Assembly: GCF_023700745.1 (NCBI RefSeq)
Contig: NZ_JAMPYG010000006.1
Span: 62,001-126,000 of the forward strand
Direction: 5' to 3'
DNA from: Rhodoferax sp.
GTDB taxonomy: Bacteria; Pseudomonadota; Gammaproteobacteria; Burkholderiales; Burkholderiaceae_C
DNA: 64,000 nucleotides
In this document: piece by piece, positions 43,080 through 52,437 of the stretch
Position numbering within the stretch: the first letter of the stretch is position 1
How the letters are laid out: the number at the start of each line of letters is the position of its first letter
Notes under the pieces: generated by a model
What the model saw: the letters and a program-made list of their open reading frames with translations, nothing else
Told to the model about the DNA's origin: nothing
Database searches by the model: none
Translations under genes and position numbers: made by a program

Positions 43080-44257
43080 TCCGTGGCCTCCGTATCGCCC
43101 GCACGGCCTATACGCCGTGCCTCCAGTTCCCGCCGTGTCCTGTCCAGTTCGTCAGCTAACAGTTTTTCATCTGGCAGCACGGTCTGGTATTCAGCGGTCA
43201 ATACTTTGGTAGACAATCCTTCCAGTGCGTAATGAGCTTCTGCCGAGCCCTTGCCAGCGCACAGGACCAGCCCCACCGGCGGGTTCTCGCCCGGCTTCAT
43301 CCAATGCTCACGGGCGTAGTTCAAATACATGTGCATCTGCCCGGCATCGGCGTAGCTGAACTTGCCGATCTTGAGGTCGATGACCACCAGACACTTGAGC
43401 TGGCGGTGGAAAAACAGCAGATCGACGCGGAACCACGTATCGTCAAGACGCAGGCGGCGCTGGCGGCCAACGAAGCTGAAGTCGTCGCCCAATTCCAGCA
43501 AAAAGTCGGCCAGATGGTGAATCAATGCCTCTTCAAGCTCGGATTCGGAGTATTCGTCCTTGAGGTTGAGGAACTCCAGAACGAACGGGTCTTTGATGGC
43601 CTGCTCTGGTGTAACGACATCGTCCGGCTGGGCTGCTTCGGCCTTTTTCAGCATGGCGGCCTTGTTGCGCGAGAGGGCAATGCGTTCGTAGAACTGGCTG
43701 TTGACTTGCCTATCCAGTTGGCGCACCGACCAGCCGCAGCGCAAGGCTTCGGTTTCGTAAAAACGGCGGGCCATCTCGTTTTTGACCGAGAGCAATCGAA
43801 CGTAGGCTGACCAGGGCAAGGGGAATGCTTTGGCAAGGGACGGCAGGTCAATGGAATTCCGAGACCGTGTCTCGAAATTGGCCAAGGCCAGAAATTCAAC
43901 TGACGATGGCTGGGGGGTTGGAGAGACGGACGATTTGGCAGACGGTGTCTGCCAAATCTGTTCCGTTGGCCATGCCAAATAGAACAGGCGCATTTGTTGC
44001 AGATTGCGCCTACTGAACCCCGATCCAAAACGGGCTGACAAATCTTCTGCAAGACGCAAGAGTAAGGCTTCGCCATACTCCGCCCGCTCTTGCCCACCCT
44101 GCTCAAATTCGACAATACGGCGACCGATTTCCCAATAGCTGGCGGTCATCAGCGCATTGACGTTGCGGGCAGCCGTGCGACGGGCGGCTTCCAGCAAGGC
44201 GACGATGTCGCCATGCATGCCGCTGTAGTCGGCGCTGGGGTGCACAAGCTTGCTCAT
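43076..44257 (-). CDS. YhcG-type PDDEXK nuclease domain protein (DUF1016)
   Basis: The 393-residue protein has an N-terminal DUF1016 helical part (NALMTASYWEIGRRIVEFEQ, FGSGFSRRNLQQMRLFY) and a C-terminal nuclease domain with FRVDLLFFHRQLKCLVVIDLKIG, where Asp and DLK make a PD-(D/E)xK active site, followed by QMHMYLNYAREH. Family members are often encoded within type I restriction operons and are predicted nucleases. A Gln/Pro/Ser-rich linker near residues 95-120 divides the N-terminal part. It overlaps hsdM and hsdS by four bases on each side. Confidence 0.9.
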   Translation of the reverse strand: MSKLVHPSADYSGMHGDIVALLEAARRTAARNVNALMTASYWEIGRRIVEFEQGGQERAEYGEALLLRLAEDLSARFGSGFSRRNLQQMRLFYLAWPTEQIWQTPSAKSSVSPTPQPSSVEFLALANFETRSRNSIDLPSLAKAFPLPWSAYVRLLSVKNEMARRFYETEALRCGWSVRQLDRQVNSQFYERIALSRNKAAMLKKAEAAQPDDVVTPEQAIKDPFVLEFLNLKDEYSESELEEALIHHLADFLLELGDDFSFVGRQRRLRLDDTWFRVDLLFFHRQLKCLVVIDLKIGKFSYADAGQMHMYLNYAREHWMKPGENPPVGLVLCAGKGSAEAHYALEGLSTKVLTAEYQTVLPDEKLLADELDRTRRELEARRIGRAGDTEATE

Positions 44258-46056
44258 GCCTGCACCTCATTCACCAGCACTTCGATCTCACCCAGCAGGC
44301 GCATCACCTCGACCTCGTGGCCGCGCATACGGGCGATCAGATCTTTGGGGTCGGCGTGTTCCAAGCCTGCTTTGGCGTGGGGGTTTTTCAGGTCGAGGTT
44401 GTAGATTGGCCAGTAGAGCGCATCGCCTTCTGCCTGCGCCGATTTGGCCGTTTGTTCATGCACCTGTTGCTGTGCCTTGAGCGTGCGCAGGCGCTCCTGC
44501 AGCGCGGATTTATTGCCTTTTTCGGCGCTGATGTCCTGCTCAAGCTGGCGCAGCGGCTTGCCCAATGCCAACGCCGCTGTGTGTTCGGCTTCGGCGCGCT
44601 GCCAGTGGGGTGTGGCGGCGTCAATGGCGGCGCTGCGCTTGGCGGCGAAATCTATCTTCCAAGCTTGCGGGGTTTCTTGGCGGGCATTCCACCAAGCTTG
44701 CGCAGCGGCGAATTCGTCGAATTGCAAGGGGGCGGTTTTGCTGTATTTCTTGCGGCCTTCAGGCAGCGGCAACTCGTAGTACCAGATGGTATCGGTCGGG
44801 CCGCCGCGCTCGAAGAACAGCAGATTGGCCGGAATGTCTGTGTACGGTGCGAACACACCCTGCGGCAGGCGCACGACGGTGTGCAGGCGGAATTCCTTGA
44901 GCATTTCCTCTTTGATAACGGCACAGACACCATCGCCAAACAGGGTGCCGTTGGGCACCACCACGGCAGCCCGACCGCCGCGATCGGCGCCGAAACCGGC
45001 GACGCGCAGTTTGCGCATGATGTATTGCAGAAACAGCAGTGCGGTTTCTGCGGTCTGCATATTGGGAGGGAAGTTGGCTTTGATGCCGGCCTCTTCTTCT
45101 CCGCCGAAAGGCGGATTGGTGAGGATGACATCGACGCGCTCGCTGTGGCCGATTTCGCTGACGCGTCGCTCCAGTGTGTTGCCGTAGGCGATCTGCGGTG
45201 CTTCCAGACCGTGCAGCAGCAGGTTCATCTGTGCCAGCATATAAGGCAACGGTTTGGCTTCTTGGCCGTACAGGCTTGATCGTTGCAGGGCGCGACGCTC
45301 ATCGGGTGTGCTCACTTGTGGCGCGATGTGATCGTAGGCTTCCACCAGAAAGCCGCCGGTGCCGCAGGCCGGGTCAAGCACGGTTTCGCCCAGACGCGGG
45401 TCGCTGACTTGCACCATGAAGCGCACAACCGGGCGCGGCGTGTAGAACTCCCCGGCATCGCCCGCCGCATCGCGCATTTCGCGCAGCATGGATTCGTACA
45501 GGTGCGAAAGGGTGTGGATTTCTTCGCTGGCACTGAAATGGATGCCGTGAATTTTGTTGACGATGTCGCGTAGCAGGTAGCCGCTGACCATGCGGTTTTG
45601 AACACCCTTGAAGACGTTGGCCACCACCTCGCGCTGGCTGCCTTTTTCGCTTTCGCCCGCCAGACTACGCAAATAGACGAACAAACCTGGACCGCTGCTA
45701 CCGTTGGCGCGCACCGTTTGCTCCTGGCTAATGAAGGCCAGCAGTTCGTCGCCGGTGATGCCATCTTCGCGCGCCGCCCAATCACGCCAGCGGTAGGGTG
45801 CTTCGATGATGGGCTGGTAGGGCTTGCCATCCAGCTCGGCTTCTTCTTCGTGAGCGATTTCAAGGTCGTCGAGAAACTTGAGGAACATCACCCAAGTGAG
45901 CAACGGCAGACGATCCACATCGCCATTGAGGCCCTTGTCCTTGCGCAGAATCTTGCGCGCCGTACCAATCAGCGCGGACAGGTTTTCACGCGTGGTCAGT
46001 GCTGTTTTGGTTTTGCGCAGAACCCGTTGCTTCTTTTCTGTTGGGATTTTTGCCAT
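44254..46056 (-). CDS. hsdM: Type I DNA methyltransferase subunit HsdM
   Basis: HsdM adds a methyl group to adenine at the N6 position. The 600-residue protein has the N-terminal helical domain, the SAM-binding motif I LDPACGTGGFLVEAY near residue 228, and the catalytic NPPFGG near 318. The C-terminal part after about residue 490 is a coiled region (KPLRQLEQDISAEKGNKSALQERLRTLKAQQQ) that likely contacts HsdS. It follows hsdR by 27 bases. Confidence 0.95.
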   Translation of the reverse strand: MAKIPTEKKQRVLRKTKTALTTRENLSALIGTARKILRKDKGLNGDVDRLPLLTWVMFLKFLDDLEIAHEEEAELDGKPYQPIIEAPYRWRDWAAREDGITGDELLAFISQEQTVRANGSSGPGLFVYLRSLAGESEKGSQREVVANVFKGVQNRMVSGYLLRDIVNKIHGIHFSASEEIHTLSHLYESMLREMRDAAGDAGEFYTPRPVVRFMVQVSDPRLGETVLDPACGTGGFLVEAYDHIAPQVSTPDERRALQRSSLYGQEAKPLPYMLAQMNLLLHGLEAPQIAYGNTLERRVSEIGHSERVDVILTNPPFGGEEEAGIKANFPPNMQTAETALLFLQYIMRKLRVAGFGADRGGRAAVVVPNGTLFGDGVCAVIKEEMLKEFRLHTVVRLPQGVFAPYTDIPANLLFFERGGPTDTIWYYELPLPEGRKKYSKTAPLQFDEFAAAQAWWNARQETPQAWKIDFAAKRSAAIDAATPHWQRAEAEHTAALALGKPLRQLEQDISAEKGNKSALQERLRTLKAQQQVHEQTAKSAQAEGDALYWPIYNLDLKNPHAKAGLEHADPKDLIARMRGHEVEVMRLLGEIEVLVNEVQA

Positions 46057-46083
46057 TGAATGAGGTTCTCGGAATTGGGTTCG

Positions 46084-48498
46084 TTACTGGTAGATCGCTG
46101 TCTGCAGACGCGATACGGCGTCTTTCAAGCCTTTGACGCCACCAAAATAGCGGTTGGCAATCTCAGGCGGAGACCCGAAGCGATCGAAGGGCTGAATCTT
46201 CATCAGGTCGGACAGCGTGTTGAACTGGATGATGCCGCGCTCGATGTATTTGTCGAGCAGCAGCGATAGCACCTCGCGAGCAGTTTCGCCGTACTCACTG
46301 AACAGGTCCTGCGTGGCACGGCGAGCTTTATCTGCGCGCTGGCGGCGGGTGAGTAGTGGTGCGTTCCACGCCAGATGACACAGCAGATCAAAAGGATCGG
46401 CGTCGGGCTGGTCGCTACTGGCGGCCAGCTCTGCGAAGCTGATGCCGCGCTCGGTCAGTTCGCGCAGTACTTCAGTACGGGTGTCCGGGTTGGCCCACGC
46501 TGAAAGAAGCGCGTCGCGAGTGGGGTACATCGATCGCAGGGCGCGGCCGGAGTATTCGGTATAGCGAACGACCTGCAGTTTTTTGCCGTCGGTGTCGAGG
46601 TCATAGACCAGATGGCCGATGACTTCGACTTCGCCGCCATCAATGTAGAACTTGCGCGGTTCGACGGGCGGCTCGCTGACCATGAGGCCTGCGCCGGGGC
46701 CGATCTGTTCTTCTGTGGTCTCGTATTCCAGAGGCAAGTCTTCCGGCGAAGGTTCCGGTTCCGTCTCGGTAGCGCTGATCTGCTCGCCGGATTCGTTGAC
46801 GATCACCTCTTCAATGCGTGCGGGATCGCCATCGAAATCCGGGTCGGCAAAATGGCTGGTGGCAGTGCCGGTGAAGTCGATGATGTTGAAGTATTCCTTT
46901 CCGTAATCGACCTTGAGTCGCGTACCGCGCCCGATAATCTGCTTGAACTCTGAGCGGGAGCCGACGACGCGGGCCAGCACGACGTTTTTGACCATCTCGG
47001 CATCGACGCCGGTGGTGAGCAACTGCGAGGTGGTGAGGATGACCGGCGTAGGTTTGTCTACATCCTGAAAGTGCGACAGATGCGTCAGCCCAATGGCCCC
47101 TTCATCTGCGGTGACGCGGCAGACGTAGTCGGGGTATTTTTTGACCAAGTCGCTGTTCAGGTTCAGCAGCTCCTGGCGCATTTCTGCGGCGTGCTCCTGA
47201 TCGACACAAAATATCAGCGTCTTGGCAAAACGGTCTGTGCCCTTGAGAAAGTCCGTGAGGTGTTTGGCCATTGCCCGGGTACGCGAGCGCAACGCAACAA
47301 CTCGCTCGAAGTCCTTGGTCTGGTATTCATCGTCAGGCACTTCGCGACCATACCGATCCATCTCGTCTTTGCTGGGCCGCCAGCCAGCGGCATCCACGGT
47401 GGTGATGACGCGGTGAACGCGGTAAGGCGCAAGGAAGCCATCCTCAATACCTTGTCGCAAGCTGTAGGTATAGACCGGGTTGCCGAAATAGTCATAGGAG
47501 TCACGCGACTCTTCTCGCAGTGGCGTTGCCGTCATTCCGAACTGCACCGCTGGTTCGAAGTAATCCAGCACAGCACGCCAACTGCTTTCGTCGCGACTCG
47601 AACCCCGATGGCATTCGTCGATGATGATCAGGTCGAAAAAATCTGGCCGGTACTGACGAAAAACTTCGTCATTGGCTGTGGTCAGCGCCTGATAGATACC
47701 AAAGTACATGTCGCGGCTCTGGCTGACATCACCACCGACGATCTTGTGACGGGCATCACCAAAGGGCGCAAACATCTTGGCCATCGGATCATCCACCAGG
47801 AGGTTGCGATCAGCCAGAAACAGAATTTTTGGGCGGCGGTATTCACCGGTGCTATTCCAGCGGCTGTGCCAGAGTTTCCAACACAACTGAAAAGCAATAC
47901 AGGTCTTTCCGGTGCCGGTGGCGAGCGTTGCCAGAATCCGCTTCTGGCCGAGCAAAATGGCCTCGATCACGCGATGGATGGCTATCTGCTGGTAATAGCG
48001 TGGCACTTTGCCGGAAGCCAGATTGAAAGGCTCCAGGAGATGAGCCGTTGCCGACGCTGGCAATTGTGCCGCCGCCGTCAGCCGGGCAAATAGCTCGGCG
48101 GGCGTTGCGTAGCGCTCTACTTCCTGCTCGGTGCCTGTGGTGTAGTCGATTTCAATGATGCGATGACCGTTGGTGGCATAGGCAAACTTGAGGCCCAGGA
48201 TTTCGGCATAGTCTCGGGCTTGTTGGACACCGCTCTCTGCCGGAAGGCTGATTTCTTTGGCTTCGACCACGGCCAAAGGAAAATCGCGGCGGAAATAGAG
48301 CAGGTAATCTGCCCGTTTTTGCTTGCCGCGCCGAACCTGCCCACCAGTTACGATGATCCGGCCATTGGTGAAGGTGCGCTGCTCGCCAATCGTATGAGGA
48401 GAGGCAGACCATCCCGCTTCAATCAATTGGGGGGTCACAAATTCGCGACAGGTATCTGCTTCGGTAATCACGCCTTCTCGCATCGCCCCCTTTGTCAT
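46084..48498 (-). CDS. hsdR: Type I restriction endonuclease subunit HsdR
   Basis: HsdR translocates and cuts unmethylated DNA. The 804-residue protein has an N-terminal nuclease domain with YFRRDFPLAVVEAKE (PD-(D/E)xK), a Walker A ATGTGKTCIAFQLCWKLW near residue 190, IIDECHRGSSRDESS (DECH) near 290, FGMTATPL, and helicase motif VI IGRGTRLKVD. A second ATG at 48483 with AAGGGGGCG before it is an alternative start. Confidence 0.94.
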   Translation of the reverse strand: MTKGAMREGVITEADTCREFVTPQLIEAGWSASPHTIGEQRTFTNGRIIVTGGQVRRGKQKRADYLLYFRRDFPLAVVEAKEISLPAESGVQQARDYAEILGLKFAYATNGHRIIEIDYTTGTEQEVERYATPAELFARLTAAAQLPASATAHLLEPFNLASGKVPRYYQQIAIHRVIEAILLGQKRILATLATGTGKTCIAFQLCWKLWHSRWNSTGEYRRPKILFLADRNLLVDDPMAKMFAPFGDARHKIVGGDVSQSRDMYFGIYQALTTANDEVFRQYRPDFFDLIIIDECHRGSSRDESSWRAVLDYFEPAVQFGMTATPLREESRDSYDYFGNPVYTYSLRQGIEDGFLAPYRVHRVITTVDAAGWRPSKDEMDRYGREVPDDEYQTKDFERVVALRSRTRAMAKHLTDFLKGTDRFAKTLIFCVDQEHAAEMRQELLNLNSDLVKKYPDYVCRVTADEGAIGLTHLSHFQDVDKPTPVILTTSQLLTTGVDAEMVKNVVLARVVGSRSEFKQIIGRGTRLKVDYGKEYFNIIDFTGTATSHFADPDFDGDPARIEEVIVNESGEQISATETEPEPSPEDLPLEYETTEEQIGPGAGLMVSEPPVEPRKFYIDGGEVEVIGHLVYDLDTDGKKLQVVRYTEYSGRALRSMYPTRDALLSAWANPDTRTEVLRELTERGISFAELAASSDQPDADPFDLLCHLAWNAPLLTRRQRADKARRATQDLFSEYGETAREVLSLLLDKYIERGIIQFNTLSDLMKIQPFDRFGSPPEIANRYFGGVKGLKDAVSRLQTAIYQ

Positions 48499-48507
48499 TA
48501 TTGCCCC

Positions 48508-48831
48508 TTAATCAATCAGAATCGTAAAACTGGTTGCCAGCGTAATCGGTTCGATTTCGCGTATGTTCTTCTTCAACGCCACCAGACCGTAACCCTCCAT
48601 CATCCGCAGCGTGCGCGACAGGTTCGGCACCTGACGACCGGACAGTGCAGCCAGCTCGGTCAACGTCTTGGGCTTGGCATCACGAATGAGGCGTAACAGT
48701 GCCCGGTTGTCCTCCGAAAGCACGGCTGCCATCGTGGCCATCGACGGAAACCAAACAGTGGGAGCGTCCTTGCCCTTGGCTGTGACTTCCGACTCGCCGG
48801 GGCTGCGGATACCGACAACGCAGCGCTTCAT
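48508..48831 (-). CDS. HTH transcriptional regulator (HVO_A0114/COG4190-like)
   Basis: The 107-residue protein has a winged-helix motif LTELAALSGRQVPNLSRTLRMMEGYGLVALKK, typical of COG4190-type predicted regulators, which often pair with small toxins. Here it is the first gene of the restriction operon, 9 bases before hsdR, so it probably controls the operon's own expression. A weak -10 element TACAAT lies in the sequence upstream (about 48875-48885). Confidence 0.78.
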   Translation of the reverse strand: MKRCVVGIRSPGESEVTAKGKDAPTVWFPSMATMAAVLSEDNRALLRLIRDAKPKTLTELAALSGRQVPNLSRTLRMMEGYGLVALKKNIREIEPITLATSFTILID

Positions 48832-49736
48832 CTAGTGTGACCTGATAGGGTTGGCATATGGAGTTCATTGTATCAATGTGGCACAACTACAGTCATAGTT
48901 TTGAGTTCTAAAACATATCGTTTGCGTTTGGATTCCTGATCAATCTAGTTTGTCGTAGTGGTGACGTTCAACTACGTAGCCACTGGTTGTGAAGAGCCAG
49001 TTGTGACCATAAAGTGCTCGCCCGAAACTTGACATTGCGACAATCAATAAATCAAGCTTCCATACAGCAGCCAGTCGTGATCGCGAAGAATGTGCCCATT
49101 GCCGACGATGACTTTCTGGAAATGCCTGCCCGATACCGGCTGTTGAACAGCTCAACTGATGGTCACCGGATTGACGGTGGGGTTCCACAAAGCGGCCTTT
49201 CAATTGACCACGACAGAACCGTATTGCTGACATTGGGGCCGGAAAATCGGAATTCGGTTGTGCAGCGCAAGCGGTCGGTCGCGGCGAAGGCTTGGATTTC
49301 ATTGGGATTTCGTAACCGGTCATTGGCGTCACGGGTCCAATCACATCATTTTTCTGGCCTCACAAATCGTCACCGGTCATTCGTGGACGAGATCAGTTGT
49401 GGCCAGTATCGGTCGGCAGAGCAGTGGGAGCTGACATAGGTCTACTATTACCGCCGATAGTGATTTGACCAAGGGTGTCAGAAGTCAGTGATCACTCCAT
49501 GCCGCGTGAGAACTAGCTGCTTGAGCAGGTTGCCGAGATTTTGCCGCTGATCAGTCAAAATCGGCATGGGTAGTCACATTGGTACCGGCGGCAACAGCTA
49601 CTGGGCCAACTGTGGTTGCGCGCTTAGGCGATCACGAAGCCCTGTCGGTTGCGACAAGCCGTGCCCAATTCCCATATATAAGACCCAATGGCGGCCACCC
49701 AGCGTCTATGCCTCCGTGATCAGTGTCAGGGCGCTC
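48832..49736. other. About 900 bases without supported gene
   Basis: This stretch contains the promoter region of the restriction operon and then DNA with open frames on both strands that show no family features or ribosome binding sites. Short sequences such as CGGTCATT recur (near 49317 and 49374). It lies between the defence operon and the DUF1508 gene and reads like decayed or recombined intergenic DNA. Confidence 0.5.
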
Positions 49737-50075
49737 TCATTTCCCTTCCAGCACTTTCGTCGGAGCTCCTGGGGCATTCGCCTTGACCGACGCGATACCG
49801 CCTTCCATTGCCTTGCTGGAAGAATACATTTCACTCTTGCCAAGGGTCTGTCCGTTGGCGGCCAACAACACGAAATACGGCGAATTATCCTTTGACAACT
49901 TGCGTTGGAAGCGTTCGTCAAATGCAGCGTTTTCCTTGACGGATGCAATGCCGTTTTCAGCGCTCACCTTGGTCGCATACCGCTCGCTTGTCAATATTAC
50001 CTCGTGGTTCCCGGCCTTCAGGTTGAACATGAATTGGGCACCTGCCGAGGATTTGAGCTCGAAATAACCTGACAT
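49737..50075 (-). CDS. YegP family protein (two DUF1508 repeats)
   Basis: The 112-residue protein has two tandem DUF1508 units: GYFELKSSAGAQFMFNLKAGN with GIASVKENA, and PYFVLLAANGQTLGKSEMYSS with GGIASVKANAP. The family forms small beta-alpha proteins of unknown function, often near stress genes. ATG 50075 is preceded by an AAAAGGAAT-type ribosome binding site. Confidence 0.9.
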   Translation of the reverse strand: MSGYFELKSSAGAQFMFNLKAGNHEVILTSERYATKVSAENGIASVKENAAFDERFQRKLSKDNSPYFVLLAANGQTLGKSEMYSSSKAMEGGIASVKANAPGAPTKVLEGK

Positions 50076-50290
50076 GGTGTATTCCTTTTAAGTTGGAGGG
50101 CTCAGTCTCTCACCAAAACGCCGGGAAGTAAACCCCCCTTCTTCATTCGCATTTGCGCTTCCTTCATGTTTAAGCGTGGTTGGCTTTGTCGACCACCAGC
50201 CGGCACCCTCATCAAAGAATTCAGCCTTGCGTACCTAAGCACGGGATCGGTCCAATGCGTAGCTGACTGACGTTCCAGATCAAATTCAGC

Positions 50291-50605
50291 AACCCACCTG
50301 ATTGCCTATGTCGGTCACATCAAACACCAGACGGAACTGTCGCTGGCCTACGTCACGGGATTACAGGTGGGCGAGGTCGTCGCGCTCAAAGTCAGCGACA
50401 TTGACAGCAAACGCATGACGCTGCGCGTGGAGCAAGGCAAAGGCCCCAAGGACCGGTACGCCATGATCTCTCCGGTCCTGCTAGAGCGCCTGCGCGTGTG
50501 GTGGCGCGTTGCACATGCCTAGGAATAGATGCTTCACGGTGGCTGGTTGTTTCCGGGTCTGGATCCACTGCAAAGCTGGAGTAACTATGAGCTGTGCATA
50601 AGGGT
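50291..50605 (+). pseudogene. Decayed tyrosine recombinase (integrase) fragment
   Basis: One frame reads HIKHQTELSLAYVTGLQVGE, then VVALKVSDIDSKRMTLRVEQ and GKGPKDRYAMISPVLLERL, the central part of an IS91-associated or phage-type integrase. Two in-frame stops (near 50519 and 50525) break it, after which MLHGGWLFPGLDPLQ continues the family pattern. The catalytic arginine of the GLR-GE motif is Gln here, and both N-terminus and the HxxR and Tyr parts are missing. It is an inactive relic. Confidence 0.8.
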
Positions 50606-50803
50606 CTGAGGTCGGTAATGACTTGGAAAACTGTTTGGCGCAGCCTCCATCGTCCAGACCAGACCCAAAGCCAACCAGTCGCATTGAAATCTGGAGCGGT
50701 ATATGATGCTGTAGCATGTCAATTATGTGACCGACACACGACTGCAACAAAATGTCCATAGACTTCACATTCTTGCATTTGACCCTATGGTGTTTCTGGA
50801 AAA

Positions 50804-51199
50804 ATGAAAAGCAGATCGGCTAAACAGAGCATCGAGAAAGCTGACGCTCAGCCCGCGAACATCGACAATCTGCACGATTGGCGCTGTTTTGAATTGCTCC
50901 AAGCCGGCAGTACAGAACGCACCCATCACATTGTGGGCAGTATTTGCCGGGTTCAAGACGGCCACGATGCAAGACAGGGCTGCGTAACCAGTGCGTTGGT
51001 GTCAGTTGACCCCGATAGTCGTACTGTCTTGACTGAGAACGGCACGGTCTACAGATTAAGACACTGCAGCGACATCACACCCGACGCCTTCTACATTTGG
51101 CGGCGTTGGCAGCGTGCGACACAAGCCACCAATGTTGTCGATGTAACCAGCGACATCAATGCAGTCTTGGCGCCAAGTCCATCATTGCCGGTGGCATAA
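50804..51199 (+). CDS. Hypothetical protein
   Basis: An open frame of 131 codons starts at ATG 50804 with a GGAAAAATG context. The product is soluble, with HDWRCFELLQAGSTERTHHIVGSI and a middle part VLTENGTVYRLRHCSD that looks like a beta-rich fold. No family is recognised. The next gene on the other strand is MscS, and the integrase relic lies upstream. The composition is plausible for a protein but conservation is unknown. Confidence 0.5.
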   Translation: MKSRSAKQSIEKADAQPANIDNLHDWRCFELLQAGSTERTHHIVGSICRVQDGHDARQGCVTSALVSVDPDSRTVLTENGTVYRLRHCSDITPDAFYIWRRWQRATQATNVVDVTSDINAVLAPSPSLPVA

Positions 51200-51370
51200 A
51201 CTGCAGCAAGGAAGCTGAACAAGGTCAAGCCCGAGTTCAACGAAGAATCGGCTTGTCTGGACTTTTTTACCAACAGATGGCCAATCTAACCGCATCGTTC
51301 ATACTGCTGACTGGATGCACTGTTTCCCGATGTTCCGCGCTGACACGCCCGATTTGTGCCTGAGCTCATG

Positions 51371-52186
51371 TCAGACCGGGTAGACCTTGACCGGGTGGGT
51401 AGCGACCGGGAAGCCCGCAGCACCTAGGGCATCAGCAATCGTCTTGTTGGTATCGAAATAGACTTGCCAGTAGTGCGCGGTATGACAATAAGGCCGCACC
51501 GCCAGCTTGGGACCAAACTCGTTGAATTCCAGGATCTCGACGTCGACCGGCGGGCTCGTGCTTGTGTTGGCCACCTTCGACACCTCTTGTTTCAACAGAG
51601 CAATCGCCTTGTGAACATCGGCACTGCCTGCGAGTTGCGCCACCAGTTCAACCCGCCGATAAGGATTGGCCGAGTAATTTTTGATATCACTGCCCATGAT
51701 CTTGCCATTGCCGACGATGGTCTTGACGTTGTCTGGCGTGGTGAGCGTCGTGCCAAACAGACCCAGCTCTAGCACCGTACCTTCGACGCCGCCAATCATC
51801 ACGTAGTCAGTCACCTGGTACGGGCGCAGCACCAGCAGGAAGATGCCTGCCGCAAAATTGCCAAGCAATCCGCTCCACGCCGCACCAATTGCCACTCCGG
51901 CACCCGCAACCAGGGCAGCAAATGACGTCGTCTCGACACCGAAGTAGCCCAGAATGGCGACCACCAGGATGATGTTCAGCGCGACCGTGATGAAGCTCAC
52001 AAGGTAGCGCTGCACCGTTGGGTCCAGCTGTTGCCGGGTCATGGCGGCACCGACCAGCTTCGTCACCAGGCTGATTAGCCAGCGGCCCACCACAAAGACG
52101 GCAATGGCGCCGATAACCTTGAGGCCAAAGGCCACCAGAATGGGCTGTGCCTGATCCATCCAGGTGCTAATTTTTCCGGTGTCCAT
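51371..52186 (-). CDS. mscS: Mechanosensitive channel MscS family
   Basis: The 271-residue protein has the MscS layout: N-terminal helices, pore helix with VAGAGVAIGAAWSGLLGNFAAGIFLLVLRP (Gly/Ala-rich TM3), a beta domain with GVEGTVLELGLFGTTLTTPDN and a C-terminal alpha-beta part. ATG 52186 was chosen since GGAG lies six bases before it; that sequence overlaps an ATG at 52198. With the MscL copy 1 kb away it forms a pair of emergency release valves. Confidence 0.92.
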   Translation of the reverse strand: MDTGKISTWMDQAQPILVAFGLKVIGAIAVFVVGRWLISLVTKLVGAAMTRQQLDPTVQRYLVSFITVALNIILVVAILGYFGVETTSFAALVAGAGVAIGAAWSGLLGNFAAGIFLLVLRPYQVTDYVMIGGVEGTVLELGLFGTTLTTPDNVKTIVGNGKIMGSDIKNYSANPYRRVELVAQLAGSADVHKAIALLKQEVSKVANTSTSPPVDVEILEFNEFGPKLAVRPYCHTAHYWQVYFDTNKTIADALGAAGFPVATHPVKVYPV

Positions 52187-52437
52187 GAATTGCTCCATTC
52201 CAAAAAAAGGTGCGCCAATCATCTTTTCAAGCCGCCTGACCCGCCGTCTAATTCGGATACGGCCTTCAAATGCATCCCCTGCGCCGTACCGTGCAGCCTA
52301 GGCAAAACACCGTTCGCTTGTGTTGCTTATTGTCAATTGTTCAAACCATGCAGCAGCTTGACATAGGGAAGAATCAGCCCTGCTGACTGGCTCATCTCCA
52401 CGTCAGATTCTGGAATATTTGGATGTCGATATGTTGA

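Noticed and set aside
48832-49440. Possible small toxin gene upstream of the COG4190-like regulator
   Set aside because: Such regulators often pair with a toxin, but neither strand shows a frame with toxin features or a ribosome binding site.
49566-49895. 109-codon plus-strand frame overlapping the DUF1508 gene
   Set aside because: Antisense to the clear two-repeat DUF1508 protein.
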